From assembly GCF_023273875.1 (NCBI RefSeq), contig NZ_CP096882.1, positions 2,852,001 through 2,916,000 on the forward strand: DNA of 64,000 nucleotides. Reading direction: 5' to 3'. Every line of letters begins with the position of its first letter. Within the stretch, counting starts at the first letter, position 1. Shown in pieces: positions 8,059 through 16,818 of the stretch. This DNA comes from Pseudarthrobacter sp. SSS035. GTDB taxonomy: Bacteria > Actinomycetota > Actinomycetes > Actinomycetales > Micrococcaceae. Under the pieces are notes generated by a model. The model was not told the origin of the DNA. It ran no database searches and was given only the letters and a program-made list of their open reading frames with translations. The position numbers and the translations under genes are program-made.

Positions 8059-10086
8059 TCAGTCCTCCGCGATCACCACAACGGAACCGGCCTCAACGGT
8101 CCCCGCAAACGGCGCGCCTGTCAGCAGGTCAACGCCGGCGGCCTCCACCGCCGCGGCTGAGCGTGAGTGGTTGATCGCGAACAGGAAGCTGCCGCCGTCG
8201 TCGGTCCGTCGACGTACGAGTTCCACGCCGCGGTCGGCGGCGGCAACAGGAGCGACGCCGGACTCGGCCAGCAGCCGGTCCACGACCGCTTCAATGCCGT
8301 CGCGGTCCGGGAACGTCGCGAGGTACCAGGCCGCACCGGAACCAGCGCCCGCACCAACCGCATGCCGCGTCACGGACGGCACGCCCTCCAACGGATACTC
8401 GGTGAAAGTCTGCACGGCCTCAGCGCCGGCGAGGTGAACGTGCTCACTCCACACGGACGAGACCCCGCCGTCGCTCAACTTCAACTGCCCGCCGGCCAGC
8501 AGCGGGTGGAATTCCTCCACGCGGATCCCCAGCAACTCCCGGAAGGCGCCGGGATAGCCGCCCAGCCGGACATGGTCCTGTTCGTCCACAATCCCGCTGA
8601 AATACGTGACCAGCACCGTGGCTCCGGCCCGCGCCGCGGCAGCGATGTTCGCAGCGGCCGCGTCAGTCACCGAATAAAGCGTGCACACCAGGACCAGGCC
8701 GTAGCCTTCCAAGGGCGAAGAAGGATGGACCAGATCCGCCGCGATCCCGCGCAGGAACAGCGACCGGTGGAACGCCCGCAGCACGTCCAGGTACTTCACG
8801 TCCTCGCTCGGTTTGGAGTCGATTTCGCTGGCCCACCAGGCTTCGTAGTCGAAGACGATCGCCACGCGGGATTCCACCCGCGAGCCGCGCACCGGAGCGA
8901 GCCGCTTCAGCACAGACCCGAGCTCTACCACCTCGCGCCACACTCGCGTGTCACGGCCGCCGTGCGGGACCATCGCGGAGTGGAATTTCTCGGATCCGGC
9001 AAAGCTCTGCCGCCACTGGAAAAACATCACAGCATCCGCCCCGCGGGCCACGTGGGCCAGGGAGTTGCGCAGCATTTCGCCGGGCATCTTGGGCTGGTTG
9101 CGTGGCTGCCAGTTGACGGCCGACGTCGAATGTTCCATCAGGATCCACGGGTCACCGCCCGCAATTCCCCGGGTCAGGTCCGCGCTGAACGCGAGTTCGA
9201 TCTGCCGCTCGGGATCCGCTGCCACCAGGTAGTGGTCGTTGGCGATGACATCCAGGTCCTTGGCCCACTCGAAATAGTCCAGGGCCTTCGTGGCGCTGGA
9301 CGCCATCAGGTTGGTGGTGCAGGGGACCCCGGGCGTGACCTCCCGCAGGACCGCCACAAGTTCGCGGTAGTAGTCCATCAGCGCCCACGAGTTGAACCGC
9401 TGGAAGTCCAGCTGCTGGCCCGGATTCAGCGTGGAAGGGGCGACGCCGGGCGGCAGGATCTCCTCGAAGGAACCGTAGTTCTGGGACCAGAACTCCGTGC
9501 CCCAGGCGGCGTTGAGCGCCTCGATGCTGCCGTACCGGCGTTCCAGCCAGGTGCGGAAGGCAGCGGCGTCCTCCGCGCCATGGAACTCGGAGACGTGGCA
9601 GCCGAGCTCGTTGTCCACATGCCACAACGCCAGCGGAGGGTGGTCCTTGTATCGCTCGGCGATCACCCGGGTGATGCCGGTGGCATACCGGCGGTAAACG
9701 GCCGACGACGGTGTGTAGTGCCGCCGGGAGCCCGGTCCCAGCACCGTTCCGTGAGCCGTGACCGGCAGGATTTCCGGGTGTTTGCGGACCAGCCAGGCCG
9801 GGGGAGCAGCGGTGGCAGTCGCCAGGGCAACCTTGATCCCGTTGGCGGCGAGGTTGTCCATCACTTCATCCAGCCAGCCGAAGTTGTATTCGCCCTCAGC
9901 CGGTTCAAGCAGGGCCCACGAGAAAATGCCCACGCTCAGGAAACTGACGCCGGCTTCCTTCATGAGCTCCAGGTCTTCCAGCCGGACGTCCGCGGGCCAC
10001 TGTTCGGGGTTGTAATCACCGCCGTAGGCGATCCCTTCCACGTTGCTCCAAACGCTGGCCGGGCCGGAATTACGCTGCGCGCTCAT
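8059..10086 (-). CDS. Beta-galactosidase, GH42
   Basis: A 675-residue GH42 beta-galactosidase (bacterial LacA/BgaB type). The barrel begins YGGDYNPEQWP. The acid/base is expected at Glu160 in WHVDNELGCH and the nucleophile at Glu318 in LMEHSTSAVNWQPRN. A trimerisation-like domain and a short beta domain follow. No secretion signal is seen. An AAGGAG site precedes the ATG at 10084-10086. It is divergent from the importer 2 operon; the 170-base shared region contains a 20-base LacI-type operator, so both are probably induced together. Having GH35 and GH42 enzymes side by side implies different linkage or substrate preferences, not redundancy. Confidence 0.93.
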   Translation of the reverse strand: MSAQRNSGPASVWSNVEGIAYGGDYNPEQWPADVRLEDLELMKEAGVSFLSVGIFSWALLEPAEGEYNFGWLDEVMDNLAANGIKVALATATAAPPAWLVRKHPEILPVTAHGTVLGPGSRRHYTPSSAVYRRYATGITRVIAERYKDHPPLALWHVDNELGCHVSEFHGAEDAAAFRTWLERRYGSIEALNAAWGTEFWSQNYGSFEEILPPGVAPSTLNPGQQLDFQRFNSWALMDYYRELVAVLREVTPGVPCTTNLMASSATKALDYFEWAKDLDVIANDHYLVAADPERQIELAFSADLTRGIAGGDPWILMEHSTSAVNWQPRNQPKMPGEMLRNSLAHVARGADAVMFFQWRQSFAGSEKFHSAMVPHGGRDTRVWREVVELGSVLKRLAPVRGSRVESRVAIVFDYEAWWASEIDSKPSEDVKYLDVLRAFHRSLFLRGIAADLVHPSSPLEGYGLVLVCTLYSVTDAAAANIAAAARAGATVLVTYFSGIVDEQDHVRLGGYPGAFRELLGIRVEEFHPLLAGGQLKLSDGGVSSVWSEHVHLAGAEAVQTFTEYPLEGVPSVTRHAVGAGAGSGAAWYLATFPDRDGIEAVVDRLLAESGVAPVAAADRGVELVRRRTDDGGSFLFAINHSRSAAAVEAAGVDLLTGAPFAGTVEAGSVVVIAED

Positions 10087-10134
10087 GGGACTCCTTTGTC
10101 TACGGGATGGACTAAACGTACCTGAGAACCGAAC

Positions 10135-10154
10135 TTGGGAAAACGCTTGCCCAA
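10135..10154. promoter_or_regulatory. Putative LacI-family operator (TTGGG-N10-CCCAA)
   Basis: The 20-base site TTGGGAAAACGCTTGCCCAA has the LacI-family form with central CG and symmetric arms TTGGG-N-AA-N-CG-N-TT-N-CCCAA. It lies between the divergent GH42 and importer 2 genes. An almost identical site occurs at 18119-18138 before the Gfo/Idh/MocA gene. Neither LacI gene in the window is adjacent to these sites, so the repressor is probably encoded elsewhere. Confidence 0.65.
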
Positions 10155-10256
10155 TTCCGGGAATACCGATATTGTATCGTTTCAGAGCGTGTAAGCCAGC
10201 TCACTACTTACGTTGTAGAAGCGAGCGGCCTGTACCAATCGAGCAAGGAGGCTCCC

Positions 10257-11540
10257 ATGATCAACAGAAGGCATTTCCTCACCACCGTGGCCATTGGCAC
10301 CGCATCCGCGGCAGCCCTGGCAGCATGCGGCTCACCCGCACCCAGCCAGACCGGTTCAGCGGAGAACCCGGTCACCATCAACTACACCTGGTGGGGCAAC
10401 GATGACCGCGCCGAGCGGACCCGCAAGGCGATCGCCCTGTTCGAGGAAAAGAACAAGGACATCAAGGTCAACGGCAACTTCACGGACTTCGCCGGCTACT
10501 GGCAGAAGCGGGCCACGGAAGCTGCCGGCGGAGGCCTCCCCGACGTGATGCAGTGGGACCTTTCCTACCTCCGGGACTACGGCCAGCGCAATCAGCTCCT
10601 GGACCTGGGCACCGTCAAGATCGATACCTCCGCCTTCGAGAAGTCCCTCCTGCCGTCCGGCCAGATCAAGGGCAAGACCTACGGCATCCCCACGAGCACC
10701 AACGCGTTCGCCGTCTACTACGATCCCGCCAAGCTCGCCACCCTCGGCATTGCCGAGCCGGACGGCTCCTGGACCTACAAGGATTTCAACGCCTTCCTGA
10801 CCGAAGTGGGCGCCAAGGGTAACGGCACACTCTTCGGGTCAACCGACTACACCTCTGTCTGGTGGATGTTCAACATCTGGCTGCGCCAGAGCAACATTGA
10901 AGCCTTCACCGAGGACGGCAAGCTCGGCTTTACCAAGGACGACCTGAAGAAGTGGTGGAACCTGACCGGCGAACTCCGCGGAACCTCCGCCGTCGTCTCC
11001 GAGGAGCGCGTGACCCAGCTGGCACCCAAGTCACCCTTTGGCTCGAACGTGACCGCCACGGAAGTCACCTGGGATAACTTTATGGCCGGTTACCTCGGTG
11101 ACAGCGGCGCCAAGGAGCTCAAGCTCGTCCCCGTTCCGTCCGATGACCCGGACAACCTGGGCCTGTTCCTGAAGCCCTCCATGCTGATGGTGGCCAGCGC
11201 CAAGACCAAGAACAAGGATGCTGCCGCCCGCTTCATCGACTTTATGGTCAACGATCCCCAGGTGGGCCAGATCTTCAAGACCTCCCGCGGTGTCCCGGCC
11301 TCCAAGACCCAGCGCGACGGCACCACGTTCGAAGGCACCGACAAGCTCGTTGTTGACTACGAGAAGTCCATCGAGCAGTACCTCAAGGACGCGCCCGAGC
11401 CGCCCATCGTTGGATTCGGCACGCTGGAAGCATCGTTCAAGCGGGTCAGTTCCGACCTCAACTACGGCAAAGTGACCATCGACGGCGCAGCGGACGCGTG
11501 GTTCAAGGAAGCCGAAGACCTCATCAAGCAGAACGCCTGA
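10257..11540 (+). CDS. Sugar ABC transporter solute-binding lipoprotein (importer 2)
   Basis: A 427-residue extracellular family 1 solute-binding protein. The N-terminus MINRRHFLTTVAIG carries a twin-arginine pattern followed by a lipobox LAAC, so export may be through Tat before lipidation. The mature domain starts with VTINYTWWGNDDRAERTRKA. The ATG has AAGGAG upstream. Permeases follow at 11569 and 12534. The GH42 gene opposite and the shared operator point to galactoside or galactan-fragment uptake. Importer 1 and importer 2 binding proteins are clearly different in sequence, so they probably bind different oligosaccharides. Confidence 0.9.
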   Translation: MINRRHFLTTVAIGTASAAALAACGSPAPSQTGSAENPVTINYTWWGNDDRAERTRKAIALFEEKNKDIKVNGNFTDFAGYWQKRATEAAGGGLPDVMQWDLSYLRDYGQRNQLLDLGTVKIDTSAFEKSLLPSGQIKGKTYGIPTSTNAFAVYYDPAKLATLGIAEPDGSWTYKDFNAFLTEVGAKGNGTLFGSTDYTSVWWMFNIWLRQSNIEAFTEDGKLGFTKDDLKKWWNLTGELRGTSAVVSEERVTQLAPKSPFGSNVTATEVTWDNFMAGYLGDSGAKELKLVPVPSDDPDNLGLFLKPSMLMVASAKTKNKDAAARFIDFMVNDPQVGQIFKTSRGVPASKTQRDGTTFEGTDKLVVDYEKSIEQYLKDAPEPPIVGFGTLEASFKRVSSDLNYGKVTIDGAADAWFKEAEDLIKQNA

Positions 11541-11568
11541 TCCAGGCCCCAACTGACGGACTAATCTC

Positions 11569-12537
11569 GTGACCCAAAGCCCAACCTTGAGCCGGCGTGC
11601 GTCGTCGTCCGCTCCCAAGCCGCAGCGCACGCCGCGGCAGCTGAAATCAAAACGGAGCGGTGCGGATGCCCGCGCCGGCTACACCTTCCTGTTGCCCTGG
11701 CTGCTGGGATTCATCGCCCTGACCGTGGGCCCGATGATCTCCTCGCTGTACCTGTCCTTCACCAACTACAACCTCTTCGAACCGCCCAAGTGGATCGGGC
11801 TGGACAACTACGCCACCCTGTTCCAGGACGAAAGGTTCCTGCAGTCGGTGGGCGTCACCCTCAGCTACGTGGTCTTCGGCACCCCGCTGAAGCTGGCGGC
11901 GGCCCTGGCAGTGGCGATGCTGCTCAACAGCAAGCGCAAGGGCCAGGGGTTCTACCGCTCAGCGTTCTACGCTCCGTCCCTAATTGGCGCGTCCGTCTCC
12001 ATCGCGATCGTCTGGAAGGCGATGTTCGGCGATTCCGGCCCGGTGGATCAGGGCCTGTCCTTCTTCGGGATCAACCTGGGCGGCTGGGTGGGCAACCCCT
12101 CCATGACCATGCCCATGATGATCCTGCTGACCGTCTGGCAGTTCGGCGCCCCGATGGTGATCTTCCTGGCCGGCCTCAAGCAGATCCCGGCTGACTTGTA
12201 CGAGGCAGCGTCCATGGACGGTGCCGGCCCGGTGCGGAAGTTCATCAATATCACCTGGCCCATGCTCTCCCCGGTGATCTTCTTCAACCTGCTGATGGAA
12301 ACCATCCACGCGTTCCAGATCTTCGCCTCGGCCTACATCATCTCCAACGGTGAAGGCGGCCCGGCCGGCTCCACCCTCTTCTACACCCTCTACCTGTACC
12401 TGCGGGGCTTCAGCGACTTCCGGATGGGCTACGCCTCGGCGATGGCCTGGCTCCTGGTGATCGTGGTGGGCATCATTACCCTGATCTTCTTCAAAACCTC
12501 CAAGTCCTGGGTCCACTACAGCGGTGATTCGAAATGA
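11569..12537 (+). CDS. Sugar ABC transporter permease (MalF-like, importer 2)
   Basis: Membrane permease of 322 residues with a basic, Ser/Pro-rich cytoplasmic N-terminus and six predicted helices from YTFLLPWLLGFIALTVGP onward. The EAA loop reads DLYEAASMDGAGPVRKFINI. Translation starts at GTG 28 bases after the binding-protein stop. Its stop overlaps the next permease ATG by four bases. It forms the importer 2 channel with the next gene; the ATPase is not encoded here. Confidence 0.9.
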   Translation: MTQSPTLSRRASSSAPKPQRTPRQLKSKRSGADARAGYTFLLPWLLGFIALTVGPMISSLYLSFTNYNLFEPPKWIGLDNYATLFQDERFLQSVGVTLSYVVFGTPLKLAAALAVAMLLNSKRKGQGFYRSAFYAPSLIGASVSIAIVWKAMFGDSGPVDQGLSFFGINLGGWVGNPSMTMPMMILLTVWQFGAPMVIFLAGLKQIPADLYEAASMDGAGPVRKFINITWPMLSPVIFFNLLMETIHAFQIFASAYIISNGEGGPAGSTLFYTLYLYLRGFSDFRMGYASAMAWLLVIVVGIITLIFFKTSKSWVHYSGDSK

Positions 12538-13451
12538 CAATTATGGCAACCCCCAAGCAGTCGGCCCCGATGCTCCAGGCGCAGGACTACAACCCGAAGT
12601 CCGAATCCGTGGTGGCCAAACGGGTGAAGAGCCTGATTTTCCACCTGGTGGCGCTCGGCCTGACAGCCGTGGTTCTCTACCCCGCGTTGTGGATGGTGGC
12701 CTCGGCCTTCAAGCCCAATGCCGAGATCGGCGGCGCCAACACGTCGCTGTGGTCCAACAACTTCAGTTTGGACAACTTCGTCACGGCGATGGACGGGATC
12801 GGCGGGGTGTCCACCCTGCAGTTCTTCACCAACTCCCTGGTCCTGGCCATCGGTGCGGTGGTGGGCACCATCCTCTCGGCCAGCGTCTCGGCCTATGCCT
12901 TCGCCCGGATCAAGTTCCCGGGCCGGAGCGTGCTGTTCGGGATGATGATCGCCACCCTGCTGCTGCCGTTCCACGTGGTGATCATCCCGCAGTACATCGT
13001 GTTCCAGCAGCTGGGCCTGGTGGACACCTATGTTCCGCTGCTCATCGGCAAGTTCCTCGCGGCCGACGCCTTCTTCGTCTTCCTGTTGGTCCAGTTCATG
13101 CGCAACCTCCCGGCCGAACTGGACGAGGCGGCCCGCATCGACGGTGCCGGCCACGTGCGGATCTTCTGCTCCATCATGCTGCCGCTGATGAAACCGGCGC
13201 TCATCTCGACGTCGATCTTCTCCTTCATCTGGAGCTGGAACGACTTCCTGGGCCCGCTGCTGTACCTGAACACCCCCGAAAAGTACCCGCTGCCATTGGC
13301 CCTGCGCCTGTTCGTGGACCAGACCCAAAGCTCGGACTACGGAGCCATGATCGCCATGTCCGTCCTGGCACTGCTCCCCGTGCTGGTGTTCTTCCTGGTG
13401 TTCCAGCGCTACATTGTTGAGGGCGTCTCCACCCAGGGCCTGAAGGGCTGA
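12534..13451 (+). CDS. Sugar ABC transporter permease (MalG-like, importer 2)
   Basis: A 305-residue permease with six predicted helices and the EAA loop ELDEAARIDGAGHVRIFCSI. The ATGA overlap fixes the first possible start; a second in-frame ATG three codons later (12543) cannot be excluded. It follows the standard binding protein-permease-permease order and is followed at short spacing by a YesL-like membrane protein and an MFS exporter, suggesting a five-gene transcript. Confidence 0.9.
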   Translation: MTIMATPKQSAPMLQAQDYNPKSESVVAKRVKSLIFHLVALGLTAVVLYPALWMVASAFKPNAEIGGANTSLWSNNFSLDNFVTAMDGIGGVSTLQFFTNSLVLAIGAVVGTILSASVSAYAFARIKFPGRSVLFGMMIATLLLPFHVVIIPQYIVFQQLGLVDTYVPLLIGKFLAADAFFVFLLVQFMRNLPAELDEAARIDGAGHVRIFCSIMLPLMKPALISTSIFSFIWSWNDFLGPLLYLNTPEKYPLPLALRLFVDQTQSSDYGAMIAMSVLALLPVLVFFLVFQRYIVEGVSTQGLKG

Positions 13452-13463
13452 CGGATACAGAAA

Positions 13464-14108
13464 ATGAGCATCATGGACAGCGCCACACCCGCATCCGGCC
13501 GCAATGAACCCATCCCGGTCAACCGCTTCGCCCTGTTTTCCGAGACCCTCCTGGCCGGGGTGCTGGTGCTTGTGCTGTCCATCCCGCTGGTCACCATCCC
13601 CGCGGCGTACGCGGCCGGGATCGCGCACCTGGAACGGCACCTCGCCGGCCGCGACGATTCCCTGCGCGGCCTCTGGGGCACGTTCCGGTCCGCCCTCCCG
13701 GGCAGCTGGAAGCTGGGAATCACGACGGCGGGAGCCGCCGTCGTGATTGTCCTTAACCTGTTGCTCGCAACAGTGGGTCAGCTGCCGGGCAGTGCGGTTG
13801 TCCTTCCGGCCACGCTGATCCTGGCGGCGGCCGGAGCGGTCCTGCTCCTGCGCACCGCTGCTGCCTGGCGAGACGTTGCCGGGTCCGACGTTGATGGCGA
13901 GGAATCCTCTGTGCCGGGAACCTGGTCCGCGGCCCTTGGCACCGCCAAAGCACTCTCGCTGCGTGACTGGACGGGCTCGCTCCTCCTTGCCGCGGCGTTG
14001 TTCGCGTCCGTGGTTTTTGTCTGGATGCTCGCGGCCCGGTTTGTGGTGGTGCCCGGCATGCTGATCCTGGCCTCCGCTGCCGTCAAGATGCGGTCCAGCC
14101 GCGCCTAG
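13464..14108 (+). CDS. Membrane protein, YesL/DUF624-like
   Basis: A 214-residue protein with about five hydrophobic segments. The N-terminal stretch FSETLLAGVLVLVLSIPLVTIPAAYAAGIAHLERH resembles YesL/DUF624 proteins, which are commonly encoded beside carbohydrate ABC importers; their function is unsettled. It begins 12 bases after the permease stop, with an alternative ATG three codons in. Inside the gene (13718-13748) is a perfect 14-base inverted repeat with a three-base loop coding for ordinary membrane residues. The family call is by eye and moderately secure. Confidence 0.65.
   Translation: MSIMDSATPASGRNEPIPVNRFALFSETLLAGVLVLVLSIPLVTIPAAYAAGIAHLERHLAGRDDSLRGLWGTFRSALPGSWKLGITTAGAAVVIVLNLLLATVGQLPGSAVVLPATLILAAAGAVLLLRTAAAWRDVAGSDVDGEESSVPGTWSAALGTAKALSLRDWTGSLLLAAALFASVVFVWMLAARFVVVPGMLILASAAVKMRSSRA
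13718..13748. repeat. Perfect 14-base intragenic inverted repeat
   Basis: Arms AATCACGACGGCGG (13718-13731) and CCGCCGTCGTGATT (13735-13748) are exact reverse complements around a three-base GAG loop, inside the YesL-like gene. In mRNA this would form a very stable hairpin. It may be coincidence of GC-rich codons or an mRNA stability or pausing element within the importer operon. Confidence 0.6.
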
Positions 14109-14150
14109 CATTTCTCTGCATTTCACCTTTACTACCGAGTTGAGCCAGAC

Positions 14151-15410
14151 GTGTCTTCCGACAACCCGCAGTCCGCAGAATCCCTACAAACCTCCCAAAC
14201 TCCGCTCCGCTGGTTCCAGCCGCTGACGCAGCACAACTACCGCCTGTACATGGGCATGACTTTCGCCGGCAGCATGGGTATGTGGATGCAGAGGCTGGCC
14301 CAGGACTGGCTGGTGCTGCAGCTGACCGGGAGCCCGGCGGCCGTGGGGATCGCCGTGGCGCTGCAGTTCCTGCCGATGCTGGTCATCGGTCCGCTCAGCG
14401 GCCTGCTGGTGGACATGTTTCCCAAACGCAGCGTCATGATGGTGTGCCAGTCAGTGATCGCGCTGCTGGCCCTGGGACTTGCTGCGTGGGACGCCGGCGG
14501 AAACATCACCGTGTGGGCCGTGTACGGAAGCTGCATTGCGCTGGGAGTGACGTCCGCCGTCGACGGTCCGGCGCGCCAGGTGTTTATCAACGAAGTGGTG
14601 GGCGACGCCGGGCTGAGGCCGGCCATCGGAGTCAACAACGCAATCGGCCAGTTTGGCGCCATGGTGGGACCGGCCGTTGGCGGAATGGTGATCGCCCAGG
14701 CCGGATCCGCCGCCGCCTTCGCCGCGAACGCCCTGCTTTCCGTGCTGGTGCTGGTCATGATCGCCGCCGTCCGGCCGGCGCTCCTGCACCTGACGGCCCC
14801 TGCATCCCGGGGGCGCGGCCAGCTGCTGGCCGGCTTCGGGTACGTCCGGGAACGGCCATCGCTGCTGCTGATCATCGTCCTTGCCGGCCTGCTGGGGGCC
14901 TTTGGCATGAACGGTCCGGTGGTGCTGACGGCCTTCGCCGAGCGGGTGTGGCACAACGGTGCGGCGGGGTTCGGCCTGTTCAACACCGTGGGTGCCGTCG
15001 GCGCCCTGGCCGGTGCGCTGCTCGCCGCGCGGCTGAGGACCATGGGCCGCAAGGGAATCGTGGCCGCGGCCGGGCTCTTTGGGCTTTCGCAGCTGGTTGC
15101 CGCGTTGATGCCCAACCTGGTCGCTTTCACCGTGATGCTTGCTGTGGTGGGCTTAATGACCTTGGTGTTCCTGACGAGCGCCGCCACGGCCGTCCAGGTG
15201 GAGGCAGGCCCCGAAGTCCGGGGGAGGGTGATGGCGCTTTACCTGCCGTTGCTGCTGGGCGGGCATGCCTTGGGTGGCCTGCTGGCGGGCTGGCTGACAG
15301 AGGAATTTGGTGTGCGGACAGGCTTGGTGGTTACCGGTGCGCTGGCCATGCTGTCCGCGGCCGTTGTGGGACTCTTGCTGTGGCTGAATTCGCGGCGGGT
15401 GCGGAACTGA
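14151..15410 (+). CDS. MFS transporter (MFS_3/DHA3-like)
   Basis: A 419-residue twelve-helix major facilitator protein. The beginning, LTQHNYRLYMGMTFAGSMGMWMQRLAQDWLVLQLTGSPAAVGI, matches the MFS_3 (enterobactin/macrolide exporter-like) pattern, and a charged loop LVDMFPKRSVMM sits after helix 2. The start chosen is GTG at 14151, 42 bases after the YesL-like stop. Although in a sugar operon, this family usually exports small molecules, so it may pump out sugar or a by-product, or be an unrelated passenger. Substrate unknown. Confidence 0.85.
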   Translation: MSSDNPQSAESLQTSQTPLRWFQPLTQHNYRLYMGMTFAGSMGMWMQRLAQDWLVLQLTGSPAAVGIAVALQFLPMLVIGPLSGLLVDMFPKRSVMMVCQSVIALLALGLAAWDAGGNITVWAVYGSCIALGVTSAVDGPARQVFINEVVGDAGLRPAIGVNNAIGQFGAMVGPAVGGMVIAQAGSAAAFAANALLSVLVLVMIAAVRPALLHLTAPASRGRGQLLAGFGYVRERPSLLLIIVLAGLLGAFGMNGPVVLTAFAERVWHNGAAGFGLFNTVGAVGALAGALLAARLRTMGRKGIVAAAGLFGLSQLVAALMPNLVAFTVMLAVVGLMTLVFLTSAATAVQVEAGPEVRGRVMALYLPLLLGGHALGGLLAGWLTEEFGVRTGLVVTGALAMLSAAVVGLLLWLNSRRVRN

Positions 15411-15445
15411 CAGTCCTGTGAGGAAAAGTAACTTTGTGTGAGTTC

Positions 15446-15492
15446 TTGACGCGTGGTGCGGCTCACACCTACTCTGTGAGAAAGCGGTTTCT
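15446..15492 (+). promoter_or_regulatory. Promoter and operator of the orphan binding-protein gene
   Basis: A -35 TTGACG (15446-15451) and -10 TACTCT (15470-15475), 18 bases apart, are followed by the palindrome AGAAAGCGGTTTCT (15479-15492) with the central CG typical of LacI-family sites. A second dyad, GTGTGAG (15436-15442) with CTCACAC (15462-15468), brackets the -35. Repression by a bound LacI-type protein downstream of the -10 is likely. This half-site differs from the other operator families in the window. Confidence 0.5.
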
Positions 15493-15528
15493 GAGACGCT
15501 CCCGACTGTCAGATCAAAGGACCAACGA

Positions 15529-16818
15529 ATGCTTTCACGTGCCCGAAAATCCAGAATTCCCAAAGTTGCGGCTGCCATGGCCGTCCTGGCGCTGGCCCTT
15601 TCGGGCTGCGCCGGGAGCTCGCCGGCTGCCTCCGACGGACCGGTCACCCTGCGTTTCAGCTGGTGGGGCTCCGATACCCGCCACAAGATGACCCAGAAGC
15701 TGATCGACGCTTACGAAGCGAAGAACCCGAACATCAAGATCGAGGGGGAGTACGGCGACTGGTCCGGATATTGGGACAAACTGGCCACCCAGGTGGCCTC
15801 CCAGGACGCGCCGGACATCATCCAGATGGATGCCCAGTACCTCGGTGAATACGCCGAACGGGGGGCGCTGCTGGAGCTGAAAGACGTGGATCTGTCCAAG
15901 TTTGACCAGGCCGCCGCAGATGCTGGAAAGACCGAGGGCGGCCAGTACGCCGTGACCGCCGGCATGAATGCCCTGGTGGTCCTGGCCAATCCCGCGCTGG
16001 TGTCCGCCAGCGGGGTGTCCCTGCCTGATGATTCCAGCTGGACCTGGGACGAATACATGAAGACCGCGGCCGACATCACCAGCAAGAGCAAGGAAGGCAT
16101 CTACGGCTCCGGGGCCTTTACAGGTGACGCCTCCTTCAACCTCTGGATGCGCCAGCATGGCAAGTCCCTTTTCGCCACGGACGGCGGCCTGGGCTTTGAT
16201 GAGGCCGACGCCACCAAGTACTTTGAGATGCAGGCCAAGATGCGGGACGCCAAAGCTGTTCCGCCCGCGTCGGTGATGACCGAAGACGGCAGCGCACCGC
16301 TGGACCAGCAGGGCCTGGCAACGAACCGCTTCGCCATGGGTTGGGTGTGGTCCAACCAGCTGGCTGCGCTGACCAAGGCGTCAGGGCAAGCGCTGGAGAT
16401 CCACCGGCCGCCGAGCGTCGAGGGCGATGCGTCCAAGGCCGAACAGTTCTACAAGGCATCGCAGTTCTGGTCTGCCAGTTCGCGGTCCAAGCATCCGGTC
16501 GAAACCCAGAAGTTCATCGACTTCCTGGCCAACAGCGTCGAAGCCGGCGAAATCGGGCTGGCAGACCGCGGCATCCCGGGCAACTCGGAAGTCCGCGCGG
16601 CCGTGGGCCCGAAGCTGACGCCCACGGATGCGCTGACGGCAAAGTTCATCGATGACATTGCCGATGAAGTAGGGGAGGCCCCTGCCGTGCCTCCCGCCGG
16701 ATCCAGTTCGGTCTCCGAAGTCCTGACCCGGTACGCCAACGAGGTTCACTTCAGCAGGATTTCCCCGCAGGACGCGGCGAGGAAATCGATCGAGGAGATC
16801 AAGAGCTCGCTCAACTAG
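15529..16818 (+). CDS. Extracellular solute-binding lipoprotein, orphan
   Basis: A 429-residue sugar-type binding protein with lipobox LSGC near residues 24-27 and mature N-terminus VTLRFSWWGSDTRHKMTQKLIDAYEAKNP. It is more like the importer 2 protein than the importer 1 protein (shared W-W-G-x-D-x-R and GYWxKxAT-type patterns). AAGGA precedes the ATG. No permease or ATPase gene follows; the next gene is convergent and the two stops overlap by eight bases. It may feed the importer 2 permeases or another transporter. It has its own promoter and operator. Confidence 0.88.
   Translation: MLSRARKSRIPKVAAAMAVLALALSGCAGSSPAASDGPVTLRFSWWGSDTRHKMTQKLIDAYEAKNPNIKIEGEYGDWSGYWDKLATQVASQDAPDIIQMDAQYLGEYAERGALLELKDVDLSKFDQAAADAGKTEGGQYAVTAGMNALVVLANPALVSASGVSLPDDSSWTWDEYMKTAADITSKSKEGIYGSGAFTGDASFNLWMRQHGKSLFATDGGLGFDEADATKYFEMQAKMRDAKAVPPASVMTEDGSAPLDQQGLATNRFAMGWVWSNQLAALTKASGQALEIHRPPSVEGDASKAEQFYKASQFWSASSRSKHPVETQKFIDFLANSVEAGEIGLADRGIPGNSEVRAAVGPKLTPTDALTAKFIDDIADEVGEAPAVPPAGSSSVSEVLTRYANEVHFSRISPQDAARKSIEEIKSSLN

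Noticed and set aside
8167..10125. Long plus-strand open frame opposite the GH42 gene
   Set aside because: It mirrors the GH42 coding sequence; its translation has no recognisable domain and is a GC-rich antisense artefact, while the minus strand carries clear catalytic motifs.
12516..14126. Long minus-strand open frame across a permease and the YesL-like gene
   Set aside because: The translation is His/Gln/Gly/Arg-rich and lacks domains; two real plus-strand genes with membrane helices and ribosome sites occupy the region.
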